Positions 50,390 through 59,126 of a DNA stretch of 64,000 bases are shown here, piece after piece. Within the stretch, counting starts at the first letter, position 1. The number at the start of each line of letters is the position of its first letter. The notes under the pieces were generated by a model. That model worked only from the letters and a program-made list of their open reading frames with translations, was not told the DNA's origin and ran no database searches. Source of the DNA: DASVUC01 sp038237225. GTDB taxonomy: Bacteria > Planctomycetota > Phycisphaerae > Tepidisphaerales > Tepidisphaeraceae. A program made the translations under genes and the position numbers. The stretch lies in assembly GCA_038237225.1 (NCBI GenBank), contig JBBRYX010000006.1, positions 1-64,000 on the forward strand. The letters are read 5' to 3'.

Positions 50390-50896
50390 ATGCAAGGTCG
50401 ATGGATCGCGCTGGGGCTGATTGGTTTTACGATTTCGGGGTGCGTCCAGCGCACGCTTACGGTTAAGTCTGATCCGCCGGAAGCGCTTTTGTTTCTCAAC
50501 GGGACGGAGGTGGGGCGGACTCCGTTTGTGCACGACTTCGTGTGGTACGGGACATATGACGTGCAACTTCGGCGCGAGGGATACGAGACGCTGAAATCGC
50601 GGGGGGAACTGATTGCGCCGTGGTGGCAGTGGCCGCCGTTCGATCTGGTGGCGGAGTTAATCCCGTTTCGGATGAAGGATCATCAATCGTTGAGCTACAC
50701 GATGCATCCGTTGAAGGCGGTGCAGGTGGATCCAAAAGCGCTGCTGAAACGCGCGGAGGCGATGGCCCCGATGTTGGAATCGAGTGAACACACCCGGCAG
50801 CCGACGTCCCTTCCACTGCATCCGGCTACCCGCCCCACGACCAAACGCGTGCATCGAACTACGGCCCCGAGCACGACGCAATCATCCGGCCAGTGA
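50390..50896 (+). CDS. PEGA-domain lipoprotein
   Basis: 168 residues from the ATG at 50390, which has AGGAG a few bases upstream; the frame is open from 50339. The lipobox is TISGC. A PEGA-like domain covers residues 25-75: LTVKSDPPEALLFLNGTEVGRTPFVHDFVWYGTYDVQLRREGYE. It is followed by a segment with WWQWPPFDLVAELIPFR and a Thr-rich tail. PEGA domains are found in surface or scaffold proteins; no enzyme is implied. Its 3' end overlaps the methyltransferase gene by 15 bases. Confidence 0.8.
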   Translation: MQGRWIALGLIGFTISGCVQRTLTVKSDPPEALLFLNGTEVGRTPFVHDFVWYGTYDVQLRREGYETLKSRGELIAPWWQWPPFDLVAELIPFRMKDHQSLSYTMHPLKAVQVDPKALLKRAEAMAPMLESSEHTRQPTSLPLHPATRPTTKRVHRTTAPSTTQSSGQ

Positions 50897-51571
50897 GACA
50901 CTGCGACCGGCGAACCATGAGCCCAGAGTGACTTCAGGCACGGGAGGGACGGCGGACTTGTTGTTGCTGATGACGACGGTTTCCCAGAGATCGATGCTCT
51001 CGAGCTTGTAACGGTAATCGATCTCGACGCCGGTTCGACGGATGAGGTCTTGAAGGGCCAGGTCGGATCTCCAGCCGAGCTTTGTGCACAGTGGACAGAG
51101 CCATTTCTCCACCATTGCGATAAATCGATTGGTGGACTGAAAGTGGTTGAGCACGACGATGCGCGCTCCCGGTTTGGCGACGCGCTGGGCCTCTTTCACG
51201 AGCATGTAAGGATCGCTGACGACGCTGATCACGTGGCTGATGAAGACGTGATCGAAGGTGTCGTCGCCGAAGGGAAGTTCGAGCGCGTTGGCCTGGAAGA
51301 CGGTTGCGTGAGCGAGGCCGCGCTCGCGGATTTTTTTTCGGCATTCGCGGAGCATCCCGGCCGAGAGATCGACCCCGATAACGCGGCTGCGATCGGGGTA
51401 GAAATTCAGCGAGACGCCGGTGCCGATCCCGAGATCGAGGACGCGGTCGGTTTCGCTGATGTTCATGTGACGAACGGCGCGTTCGATGCGGCGGCGAACG
51501 AGCCGGCCGAACGTTGCGTCGTAGAACATGGAATGTACGTCGTAAATCTTCTTGGTGCTGGATTCCTGCAT
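50882..51571 (-). CDS. Class I SAM-dependent methyltransferase, phosphatidylethanolamine-methyltransferase-like
   Basis: 229 residues with the cofactor motif VLDLGIGTGVSLNFYP, GVDLSAGML and motif II ELPFGDDTFDHVFISHVISVVSDP. The layout (YDATFGRLVRRRIERAVRHMN at the start) is that of the PmtA/UbiE group, which methylates phosphatidylethanolamine or quinones. It is convergent with the PEGA lipoprotein gene; the last 15 bases overlap. The substrate is inferred from the layout only. Confidence 0.8.
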   Translation of the reverse strand: MQESSTKKIYDVHSMFYDATFGRLVRRRIERAVRHMNISETDRVLDLGIGTGVSLNFYPDRSRVIGVDLSAGMLRECRKKIRERGLAHATVFQANALELPFGDDTFDHVFISHVISVVSDPYMLVKEAQRVAKPGARIVVLNHFQSTNRFIAMVEKWLCPLCTKLGWRSDLALQDLIRRTGVEIDYRYKLESIDLWETVVISNNKSAVPPVPEVTLGSWFAGRSVSLAG

Positions 51572-51701
51572 GGGGCAGACGGGTCCTTCCCTGAAATTGC
51601 GCCTCAGCCCGCTTCCGTTTTAGCGTTCGGCGCATGTGCATGGACAAGATAGTGAGCGGTAACGCGTTTGCCAAGCCATGAAAACGGGTTGAACAAGTCC
51701 G

Positions 51702-52436
51702 TTAGACGGATGAGAGGTCTTTTGCGGCGGCTTCGTCGATCAGCCAGATCATCTTGCCGTGGGTTGGAGAGATCATTTGGATGGGGAGGCGCTCGGGGTC
51801 GCGGGGGCCTTGCAGGACGTCTCGAAGGACGGGCGATTTTTTTTCGCCGCTGACGAGGGCGATTACTTCGCGCGAGCGGTTCAGGAACGGTGCTGACATC
51901 GTGATTCGCCATGCGTTTAGCTTTGGGACGAAATTAGCGATACAGCGATGTCGGGTTTCATTGAGCGCTTCGGTGTGCGGGAAGAGGGACGCGGTGTGAC
52001 CGTCATCGCCCATGCCGAGGAGGGCGAGATCCAAGCCACCTTCGTCGCCGAAACGTTGTTTCAGCAGTTGGCCGTATTCGATGGCGGCCTCGGTCGGGTT
52101 GATCTCACCGCGCATGCGATGGACGTTCTGCTCCGGGATTGGCAGCTTGATGAGCAGCGCCTGCATTGTCATGCGGTAGTTGCTCTCCGGATTATCTGGT
52201 CCCACGACGCGTTCATCGCCGAAGAAGACCTCGACGCGAGTCCAGTCGATCTGGTCGAGGTATTCTTCGGTGGCAAGAAGTTCGAAGAGCGTCTTGGGAG
52301 TGGAACCCCCCGAAAGGGCAATGGTGAAGTTGCCGGCAAGCTGAATTGCCTGCGCTGCGGCGCCGACGATCAGCGCTGCGGCGTGTTCGGCAATCGCCTT
52401 GGCATCGGGGACTATTTTGATGTCGCCTTCGTTCAT
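51702..52436 (-). CDS. pgl: 6-phosphogluconolactonase
   Basis: Hydrolyses 6-phosphogluconolactone to 6-phosphogluconate in the oxidative pentose phosphate path. The 244 residues show ALSGGSTPKTLFELL, VFFGDERVVGPDNPESNY, LLGMGDDGHTASLFPHT and the late LVSGEKKSPVLRDVL. The start overlaps the stop of the glpT gene (ATGA), so it is translated with it. It ends the glycerol-3-phosphate operon; Gnd, the next step, is coded at 34621. Confidence 0.93.
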   Translation of the reverse strand: MNEGDIKIVPDAKAIAEHAAALIVGAAAQAIQLAGNFTIALSGGSTPKTLFELLATEEYLDQIDWTRVEVFFGDERVVGPDNPESNYRMTMQALLIKLPIPEQNVHRMRGEINPTEAAIEYGQLLKQRFGDEGGLDLALLGMGDDGHTASLFPHTEALNETRHRCIANFVPKLNAWRITMSAPFLNRSREVIALVSGEKKSPVLRDVLQGPRDPERLPIQMISPTHGKMIWLIDEAAAKDLSSV

Positions 52437-53842
52437 TCGATCGACCTCCCATTGCCATTACGGCTTAGCTGTTTCGGCTCGGCACCTTCAACGCCGCGCA
52501 ATTCCAACTCAGGATGCGCTCCCACGTTCCACGTTAACGTCATTAGCATGAGCGTTCCCACCGAACAACCCAACATCAGCGCGAAGGGTCCGCCCCAGCC
52601 GTAGTGTTCGGCCATCCATCCGACGCCCCACCCGGCGATGATTGTTGAAAGATATCCAAAAATCCCGGTCATTCCAACGGCCGCCGCACTGGCGCGCTTG
52701 GTGGCCAGGTTCATTGCCATTGCGGCAATCAACATCTGCGGCACGTAGAGGAAAAACCCCATGGCGATGAACAGAATCGTCGCGATCACGGGGTTTCCCT
52801 TCGGGGTCATCCAGAAAAGGTAGATCACGCCGGTCAACATCACCATGGCGAAGACGCAGACGCGTCCGGCGCGGCCGTGGAAGAATCGGTCTGCGACAAG
52901 CCCGCTGACTAGCGCGCTGACCATTCCCGCCATTTCGGATCCGAAGCCGAGCCAGCCGCTTGTGATCACGGAAAGTCCCTTTGCCTCCTGGAGGAATGTG
53001 GGCCCCCATTTCATCTGCTCCCAGCGGATGATGTAAACCAGGAGGTTCGCAATGCTGATGATCCACATCAAGGGATTCTTGAAGATGTAGTCTTTGACGA
53101 CCTGCCAGTAGGGCTCCTCGACCTGGATTTCTTTCGCGAGTTCCGTTGGCGTCTCTTCGCCCTTGTAAATCTCGACGGGCGGAAGCCCCAGGGATCCGGG
53201 TGTATCACGGAGAAATATGAGGATCACCACGACGCCGAGCATGGCAATTCCGGCGGGGATGTAGAAACAACTTCGCCAACCGAGCCACACGACCAGGTAG
53301 CCCGTGAGCACCTGGATGAGCGCGCCGCCGATCATGTGGCTCATGTGCCAGACCCCGAAGGTGGTGTTGCGCTCTTTCGGGCTGAACCAATACGCCATGC
53401 TCTTGGCGCAGGGTGGAAAGCCCATGCCTTGCGCGAACATGTTCGCGAGCCAGAAGCCCATGAAGAACGGCAATGTGGAGGAAAAGCCGAAGAAGAAATT
53501 CATGACGGCGCAGACGAAAAGACCAGTGGCCATGAAGTAGCGCGGATTCGCGTGGTCGCCGAGAAAACCGTTCACGAATTTGGAGATTCCGTAGGTGACA
53601 CCGCCCACGCTGGAAATGAGACCAATCGTTGTCTTGTCCAGATGCAGGAGCGGATCGGAAATCATCGCCTTGACGGGCACGGAATCGTTGGCGCGGACAA
53701 AGTAAAACAGCGCGTAGCCGACGATGGACGTGGTGAGAATGCGGAATCGCCAATATCGGTAGGCGCGATCGACCTCGACCGGCTCGGTGAGCCGGAAGCT
53801 GGTATCGGTCTGTGTTCGGAATGCAGTAGCCAGTGCGTGCAT
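52433..53842 (-). CDS. glpT: Glycerol-3-phosphate/organophosphate transporter, MFS
   Basis: Major facilitator superfamily antiporter of the organophosphate:phosphate group with about 12 helices in about 469 residues. The signature-like start RYWRFRILTTSIVGYALFYFVRAN (the family's YF(I/V)R segment), GVTYGISKFVNGFLGD, WFSPKERNTTFGVWHMSHMIGG and RVCVFAMVMLTG are all seen. Position beside glpD points to glycerol 3-phosphate as substrate, though hexose phosphates are possible for the family. The start is the ATG at 53842 with AAGGG upstream. Its stop overlaps pgl. Confidence 0.88.
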   Translation of the reverse strand: MHALATAFRTQTDTSFRLTEPVEVDRAYRYWRFRILTTSIVGYALFYFVRANDSVPVKAMISDPLLHLDKTTIGLISSVGGVTYGISKFVNGFLGDHANPRYFMATGLFVCAVMNFFFGFSSTLPFFMGFWLANMFAQGMGFPPCAKSMAYWFSPKERNTTFGVWHMSHMIGGALIQVLTGYLVVWLGWRSCFYIPAGIAMLGVVVILIFLRDTPGSLGLPPVEIYKGEETPTELAKEIQVEEPYWQVVKDYIFKNPLMWIISIANLLVYIIRWEQMKWGPTFLQEAKGLSVITSGWLGFGSEMAGMVSALVSGLVADRFFHGRAGRVCVFAMVMLTGVIYLFWMTPKGNPVIATILFIAMGFFLYVPQMLIAAMAMNLATKRASAAAVGMTGIFGYLSTIIAGWGVGWMAEHYGWGGPFALMLGCSVGTLMLMTLTWNVGAHPELELRGVEGAEPKQLSRNGNGRSIE

Positions 53843-53893
53843 GTTTGAACCCTTAGGGGTCAACTCACATTCTTGGTATCACCTTCACCCAAG

Positions 53894-54182
53894 CTGTCAT
53901 CCTAAACGGTACTCCGTGAAGGATCTGGCCCATGCGACGGGTGGCTAGACCCTTCGCGAGTACGCTGCTCTGAAAATGTTCGCGAATCACGCGAAATTGT
54001 CATGCTGAGAGTCTGTGAAGATTTAACGGTAGCACGGGCATCTTGCCCGTGTCTGCATCGCCAACACGGGCAAGATGCCCGTGCTACAGGAAAAGTTCAC
54101 AAGCTCTGAGGTAATCCGAAGCATCTGGCATCAATCGCCGATCCAGCAAGATCCTTCACGGAGTACCGTTCAGGATGACAAT
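53894..54182. repeat. Nested palindromic repeat element, copy 2, inside the glp operon
   Basis: The outer arm GTCATCCT…ACGGTACTCCGTGAAGGATC (53896 on) is nearly the exact complement of the stretch ending at 54180. Inside is a perfect inverted repeat with 24-base arms (54029-54052 and 54064-54087) starting GTAGCACGGGCATC, each arm a hairpin of its own. A third partial pair lies around ATCCGAAGCATCTGGC. The order of parts is that of the copy at 27288-27461. It fills the gap between glpD and glpT. Confidence 0.85.
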
Positions 54183-54265
54183 CCCTTTTCATCGATCGTG
54201 GGTGTGCCGCAGCCGCGTGACGACTCAGGATGACAATTCTGGCAAGAATAAGCGTTAGACCCTCC

Positions 54266-55759
54266 TTATGTGCCGATGGGTTGTTGTTCGGTCAATACGC
54301 CACGAGAGTGGACGCCGCCGGGAATCGCTGCCGCGTACTGAATCATTTGCTCCTGCCTGTGCGGCTGGTTCCAACCGTGCACCTCGGCCATCCAGCCCAC
54401 CACCTTTTCGGCAACGGTCAGGTGATCCCTGTGATAATTACTCCAGCTTGTTCGGCGGATCATCACATCATCCAGATTCACGGCCCATTCGTTTTGGCAA
54501 TAATGTTCGACCGCCTCGCGCGAAATGGGGGGCGGCAGAATTCCGCTGAACCTCGGCTGCTTCTCGGGCAGCAGCGCGACCTCGCTGGTCGTGCAATCTC
54601 GGGCGGGCAGCTTTGCCCAGGTGAGCAACTTGTCCACGGTCTGCTCCGCCATCAGGCGATAGGTTGTGAGCTTTCCACCGGCGACATCGAACCAGCCGGG
54701 ATCGGTCATCTGGATCTGGTGCTTGCGGGAAATATCGGACGGCTTGCCGTGCGGGTCGGCAATGAGCGGACGTAACCCCGACCATGCGCTGATGACCTCT
54801 TCAGTCGCTATTCTCGCGCTGGGAAAGGTTCGGTTCGTAACATCCAGAATGTATCGCACGTCCGCGGGGTCAATGCCGGGCGAATCGAGCGAGCCCTGAT
54901 AATCGGTATCCGTTGTGCCCAGGATCGTGCGCTCGCCCCAGGGGATGGCGAAGAGGATTCTAGAGCCTTCCGTCATCACGACCGCATCGCGCACGGGCAA
55001 TCGGGAATGGTCCACCACCAGGTGTACACCTTTGGACAGGCGCAGCTTGACGCGACTGGGCGCGAACGTGCTGCCCCAGGGGCCGGCGGCATTCACGATG
55101 GATTTGGATTTTACCACCACGCGGCGATGGGCAAGGCGATCGTGCAGCGTGGCTTCCCACAGGTCGCCTTTGCGCTCGACGTGCTCCACCGCCGCGTAAT
55201 TGGCCAGCATGGCGCCGTTCCGGTGCGCTGAGCGCAGCGTATCCAGCACCAGCCGGGCATCATTGGTGAACCCATCGAAGTAGCGAACCGCGCCGGTCAG
55301 ATCGTACTCGTTCAACCCCGGCACACGGCGGAGGACTTCAGCGCGGCGCATTGACGTGGATTTCCCGAGATTTCTTCCGCCGCAGAGAAGATCGTAGAGT
55401 TTTACGCCGATGCGGAGTTTCCACAGCTTCCATTGTGTTCTCTTTCGGGTGGGAAAGACGAAGGGCAGGGGCATGGCGAGATGCGGGGCGATGCGATGGA
55501 TGATCATTTTTTCCACGCTCGACTCGTGGACCAATCCAAGCCGCCCTTGCGCGAGGTATCGCAATCCGCCGTGCAGCAGGCGGCTGGATCGGCTGCTGGT
55601 TCCGAATGCGAAGTCGCGCTGATCGACGAGGCCGGCGCGAAGGCCGCGCATGGCGGCGTCGCGAGCGACGCCGCTGCCGACGATCCCGCCTCCGATGACC
55701 AGCACATCCAGCGGACGTTCCGTCATCTCAATTAGTCTTCGCATCGCACCGTCGCTCAT
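54266..55759 (-). CDS. glpD: Aerobic glycerol-3-phosphate dehydrogenase
   Basis: FAD-dependent membrane-associated oxidation of glycerol 3-phosphate to dihydroxyacetone phosphate, passing electrons to quinone. The 497 residues start at the ATG at 55759, which overlaps the HAD gene stop (ATGA). Visible are DVLVIGGGIVGSGVARDAAMRGL (FAD loop), DFAFGTSSRSSRLLHGGLRYL, the FDGFTNDARLVLDTL segment, AAGPWGSTF, the substrate-binding IPWGERTILGTTDTDYQG and WSGLRPLI near the end, then DVAGGKLTTYRLMAE. It is complete. The operon order is HAD phosphatase, glpD, repeat, glpT, pgl. Confidence 0.94.
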   Translation of the reverse strand: MSDGAMRRLIEMTERPLDVLVIGGGIVGSGVARDAAMRGLRAGLVDQRDFAFGTSSRSSRLLHGGLRYLAQGRLGLVHESSVEKMIIHRIAPHLAMPLPFVFPTRKRTQWKLWKLRIGVKLYDLLCGGRNLGKSTSMRRAEVLRRVPGLNEYDLTGAVRYFDGFTNDARLVLDTLRSAHRNGAMLANYAAVEHVERKGDLWEATLHDRLAHRRVVVKSKSIVNAAGPWGSTFAPSRVKLRLSKGVHLVVDHSRLPVRDAVVMTEGSRILFAIPWGERTILGTTDTDYQGSLDSPGIDPADVRYILDVTNRTFPSARIATEEVISAWSGLRPLIADPHGKPSDISRKHQIQMTDPGWFDVAGGKLTTYRLMAEQTVDKLLTWAKLPARDCTTSEVALLPEKQPRFSGILPPPISREAVEHYCQNEWAVNLDDVMIRRTSWSNYHRDHLTVAEKVVGWMAEVHGWNQPHRQEQMIQYAAAIPGGVHSRGVLTEQQPIGT

Positions 55760-56580
55760 CCCGTTTTCTCCAACGCATCGGAGAGCAGTCGCGCGAGTTC
55801 GCCGACGTCCGCCACCAGGAGTTCGATATCGGTCGCCGCTTCGATCGCCTGCTGTCGGGTGGTCTCGCCGGTCAGGACCAGGACGCCGAGCGCTCCCGCC
55901 GCTCGCGCCATGGCCATGTCGGTGTAAATGCGGTCCCCCACCACTGCGAGCTCGTTCGCCCGCAGATTGTGCCGATTCATCACGCCTTGGAGCATTCGCT
56001 TGTTTGGCTTGCCCAGCACCGCGTGCGGCTCCACACCGGTGGCATGCGTGATCATTCGGCACATGGATCCGCAATCGACCAGGACCGTTGGTTGATCGGT
56101 CGGACAGATGCGATCCGGATTGGTCGCGAGAAATTTTTTCCCCTTTGAAATCCAATATGCGGCTCGACAAACTTTCTCGTACGTCATCGTCGGATCAAAG
56201 CCGACCACAACGGCATCTGGCTCATCCCCAGCATCATCTCCGCAAAGCTTGAAGCCGTTCTCTTCAAACTCGCCGCGAAGCGCCGCCGTCCCCATCACAA
56301 ACAGACGCTTTGCGGCAGGCATTTCCTCCCTTAGATAATCGAGCGTTGCATGAGTCGAACTGTAAAGATCGGGCTCGCTCACCTCGATTCCCATGCGATT
56401 GAGGTTCTCGACGTATTGCCTGGTGCTTTTGGAGGAGTTGTTCGTGAAGAACGTGCGGCCGATCCCCATCGCGGCGATGCGGCGGAGGAACGGGAGCGTG
56501 CAGTCGAAGACCTTGCCGCCGAGATACAATGTCCCGTCGAGATCGAGCGCGAGATGCTTTATGCCTTTGAGGGGGTTCAC
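55756..56580 (-). CDS. HAD-IIA (NagD-like) phosphatase
   Basis: 274 residues with motif I LALDLDGTLYLG (nucleophile Asp13, Asp15), motif II FFTNNSSKS, a cap domain in the middle and motifs III-IV LGKPNKRMLQGV and VVGDRIYTDMAMA. HAD-IIA enzymes include glycerol-3-phosphate phosphatases and NagD; the place at the head of a glp operon favours glycerol 3-phosphate. The start is GTG at 56580, overlapping the stop of a 45-codon frame; no strong ribosome-binding site is present, so translation may be coupled. Confidence 0.85.
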   Translation of the reverse strand: MNPLKGIKHLALDLDGTLYLGGKVFDCTLPFLRRIAAMGIGRTFFTNNSSKSTRQYVENLNRMGIEVSEPDLYSSTHATLDYLREEMPAAKRLFVMGTAALRGEFEENGFKLCGDDAGDEPDAVVVGFDPTMTYEKVCRAAYWISKGKKFLATNPDRICPTDQPTVLVDCGSMCRMITHATGVEPHAVLGKPNKRMLQGVMNRHNLRANELAVVGDRIYTDMAMARAAGALGVLVLTGETTRQQAIEAATDIELLVADVGELARLLSDALEKTG

Positions 56581-56714
56581 AGTGAACTCGTATGTAACAC
56601 CAACTCACCGTAGTCAAGCACGATGACGTTTGCGGTTCTGGAAGTCGAAAGCGTTTCTGCGAGTCTCGGATCATCGGACACATCCGTAGGAGGGATCACG
56701 ATTGCATAGGGCAT
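56577..56714 (-). CDS. Possible 45-residue protein coupled to the HAD gene
   Basis: From the ATG at 56714: MPYAIVIPPTDVSDDP…VIVLDYGELVLHTSSL, with a stop overlapping the GTG of the HAD gene (GTGA). GC at third positions is moderate and there is no clear ribosome-binding site. It may be a real small protein or a leader that couples translation. No signal was seen on the rest of 56715-56900. Confidence 0.3.
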   Translation of the reverse strand: MPYAIVIPPTDVSDDPRLAETLSTSRTANVIVLDYGELVLHTSSL

Positions 56715-56903
56715 TGTGCAATCGTTTTCTGATTGACCGGGATGGTTTGCGAGGGTACTCTCTATTCTTCGTTGGCTCCGCAGGAGAGAACCTCCATTTT
56801 CCTTACGCAACCCCTGTTGGAATCATCATTTGTGAAATAGCGCACGATTGCGAAACCTGCTTACACGCTGCGTCGTCTTGTTGCATATGACCGGAGTTTA
56901 TTG

Positions 56904-59111
56904 GTGAATCGATCCTTAACGCCTGCCCGGTCCGCAAGAAGCTTCGCGGGCACCTTTGTCCTTGGCGCTGCCGCGGCTGCCATATCCGCGCTCGCGCCTG
57001 ACGCCGCTCGGGGCACCGATCTTCATTTCGACTACACGTCGTTCGACAATCCGGGCACCCCAACGGCCAATCCCCACTTCGGCACGGCGCAGTTCAACGT
57101 GCTTGGTTATCCAAGCATTAACGGCAACTACTTCATGACGTCCACGGACACGCACCGTCCGGAGATGGTCGCCAACGGGAACACGCTTGCCGAATTTTAT
57201 AACTTCGTTCAGGCGCGTTATGACGAACAGACGGTTAAAGATGGCGCGGCCGCTGCGGTGAAGATGCACACGTACACGGTCGCAAACTCTGCCAGAAACG
57301 GTCCGAGGCCGGACTGGATCGTGCTGAATGAAATTTCGACATCCGGGTGGCAGAACAGCGCGGCCTACCGCCAATGGATAATTGATGTCGCGGCTACTTT
57401 GAAAGGGACATACAACTACAACGTCATTGCATATTCTCCCTTCGCAACGGTGGGGACCAGCAACGCCGCCTCCTGGCAGGCGCTTTCAGCGAATGCTTCC
57501 ATCGGCATCGAGAACTATTTGAGCGGCGAGGAAGTCTTGAACGGAGGCGCTGACACAAACGCCAGAAAAGCCTTCGCTCAAGCCCAATATCAGGCTTCTA
57601 AGAACACGTACACCGCCGTCGGGGTGGACTTTTCGAAGCTCTTCATGAGCGAGCATTTCGGCAACACGGTTGCTGGAACCCTCTGGGGCCGGGCGGGACT
57701 TTCCGCTGACGACTGGGACTCGGTCATTCAGATTCGGCAGGACGCCATCAAGGCGATCGGCTTTCCCGGGTTCCTCGGCTACTCGTGGGGCAGCAACCCG
57801 ATGAACACCATGGGCGTGACCGAAGCCGAGATGATCCAGCACGAATACTGGTACCGCACGCGCCTCGTCCTTCCCGGTCAGCAACCCCAGTGGCTCTCCG
57901 ACTCATCCCCCAACGTCAACGGTACGATCATCCCATTAAGTTGGAGCGAGCAATTGAACTGGATTGGCGGCGTGCCTAATGCCAACGGCGCTGTAGCGAA
58001 TTTTTACAAGACACTCACCACGAACCGCACGGTCACGCTTGACGGATCAAAAACGGTCGGTACGCTCACCTTCAATAGCGACTTCACCTACACCGTCGCC
58101 CCTGGCACCGGAGGGACGCTGACGTTTAACAACTCCGGCGCTGCCGCCCCACTGATCGTCAGCGGGGGATCGGCAATCATCTCGACGGCAATCCAGCTTT
58201 CCGACGCGCTCAACGTGAACCTGGTTAACGGTTCCAACAACCTCACATTCGCGGGCGCGCTGGCAAATACTGCCGGGAAGGCGATCACCAAGTCCGGCGG
58301 CGGCACGCTCTACGTCTCAGGCGCTCAAACCCACGGGGCGGGTGCGAGCCTGAACGCAGCCGGCGGCTCGGTGATTCTGAACACCGATGTTGGCTCGGGC
58401 AGTTTGAAGAATTTGTCCGTGAATGTCTCATCACGCATCACCGCCAACACCACGCAACATCTCAAGAGCGCGACGATTACCAATGGCAATTTTACCTTGT
58501 CCGCCAACAGCAACCGCTACCTGCACACCGCAGGTCTGAGCATCACCGGCGCAGCGGGAAAGCTTGATCTGAACGATAATGATCTCGTCGTTGAGTATGC
58601 AGGAGCGTCGCCGTTCTCGCAGATCCAACAATGGATTCTGGACGGGTACTCGGTTGCGCCTGACACCGCGAAGATCGGGATCATTTCAACACACGGGCAA
58701 TCCCAAGGCGGCAACACGATCCTCGCGCTTTTCGACAACGCTTTGGCCGGTTTTACCGAATGGCCCGCCGGTAGCGGCAATTCCGTTGCCGCTGAATCCG
58801 TGCTTGGCAAGTACACGTACATCGGCGACACCAACATGGACGGCCAGGTGACGGCGCAGGATTACACGGCTATCGACGCCAACCTTGGCACAACCGTCGA
58901 TTCGGCCATCTCCTGGTTCTACGGCGACACCAACTTCGACGGGAACATCGACGCAACGGATTACACCGGCGTCGACGCGGCTTTGGGGCTGGGGCAAGGC
59001 AACCCGCTGAGCACTACCGCGATTCCGGAACCCGCCGCTTTCGCTCTGCTTCCGGCAGGGTATCTATTGTTCAAGCGACGGCGACGTCACTTCAACTCAA
59101 CCCGTCCTTGA
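56904..59111 (+). CDS. PEP-CTERM surface protein with dockerin-type repeats
   Basis: About 735 residues. Residues 1-40 contain a signal (FVLGAAAAAISALAPDAARG). Residues 40-330 form an unassigned domain with Trp-rich blocks (PDWIVLNEISTSGWQ, GIENYLSGEEVL, LWGRAGLSADDWDSVIQIR), perhaps a TIM barrel. Residues 345-610 are beta-strand repeats of the passenger-associated kind (TVTLDGSKTVGTLTF, GGTLYVSGAQT). Residues 640-700 have two dockerin-like calcium loops, GDTNMDGQVTAQDYTAID and GDTNFDGNIDATDYTGVD. The end is the PEP-CTERM sorting tag IPEPAAFALLPAGYLLFKRRRR. No start ATG: GTG (or TTG three bases earlier) after GGAG. It lies 15 bases before the aminopeptidase gene. Confidence 0.8.
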   Translation: MNRSLTPARSARSFAGTFVLGAAAAAISALAPDAARGTDLHFDYTSFDNPGTPTANPHFGTAQFNVLGYPSINGNYFMTSTDTHRPEMVANGNTLAEFYNFVQARYDEQTVKDGAAAAVKMHTYTVANSARNGPRPDWIVLNEISTSGWQNSAAYRQWIIDVAATLKGTYNYNVIAYSPFATVGTSNAASWQALSANASIGIENYLSGEEVLNGGADTNARKAFAQAQYQASKNTYTAVGVDFSKLFMSEHFGNTVAGTLWGRAGLSADDWDSVIQIRQDAIKAIGFPGFLGYSWGSNPMNTMGVTEAEMIQHEYWYRTRLVLPGQQPQWLSDSSPNVNGTIIPLSWSEQLNWIGGVPNANGAVANFYKTLTTNRTVTLDGSKTVGTLTFNSDFTYTVAPGTGGTLTFNNSGAAAPLIVSGGSAIISTAIQLSDALNVNLVNGSNNLTFAGALANTAGKAITKSGGGTLYVSGAQTHGAGASLNAAGGSVILNTDVGSGSLKNLSVNVSSRITANTTQHLKSATITNGNFTLSANSNRYLHTAGLSITGAAGKLDLNDNDLVVEYAGASPFSQIQQWILDGYSVAPDTAKIGIISTHGQSQGGNTILALFDNALAGFTEWPAGSGNSVAAESVLGKYTYIGDTNMDGQVTAQDYTAIDANLGTTVDSAISWFYGDTNFDGNIDATDYTGVDAALGLGQGNPLSTTAIPEPAAFALLPAGYLLFKRRRRHFNSTRP

Positions 59112-59126
59112 GGTTAGCATGCCGGC

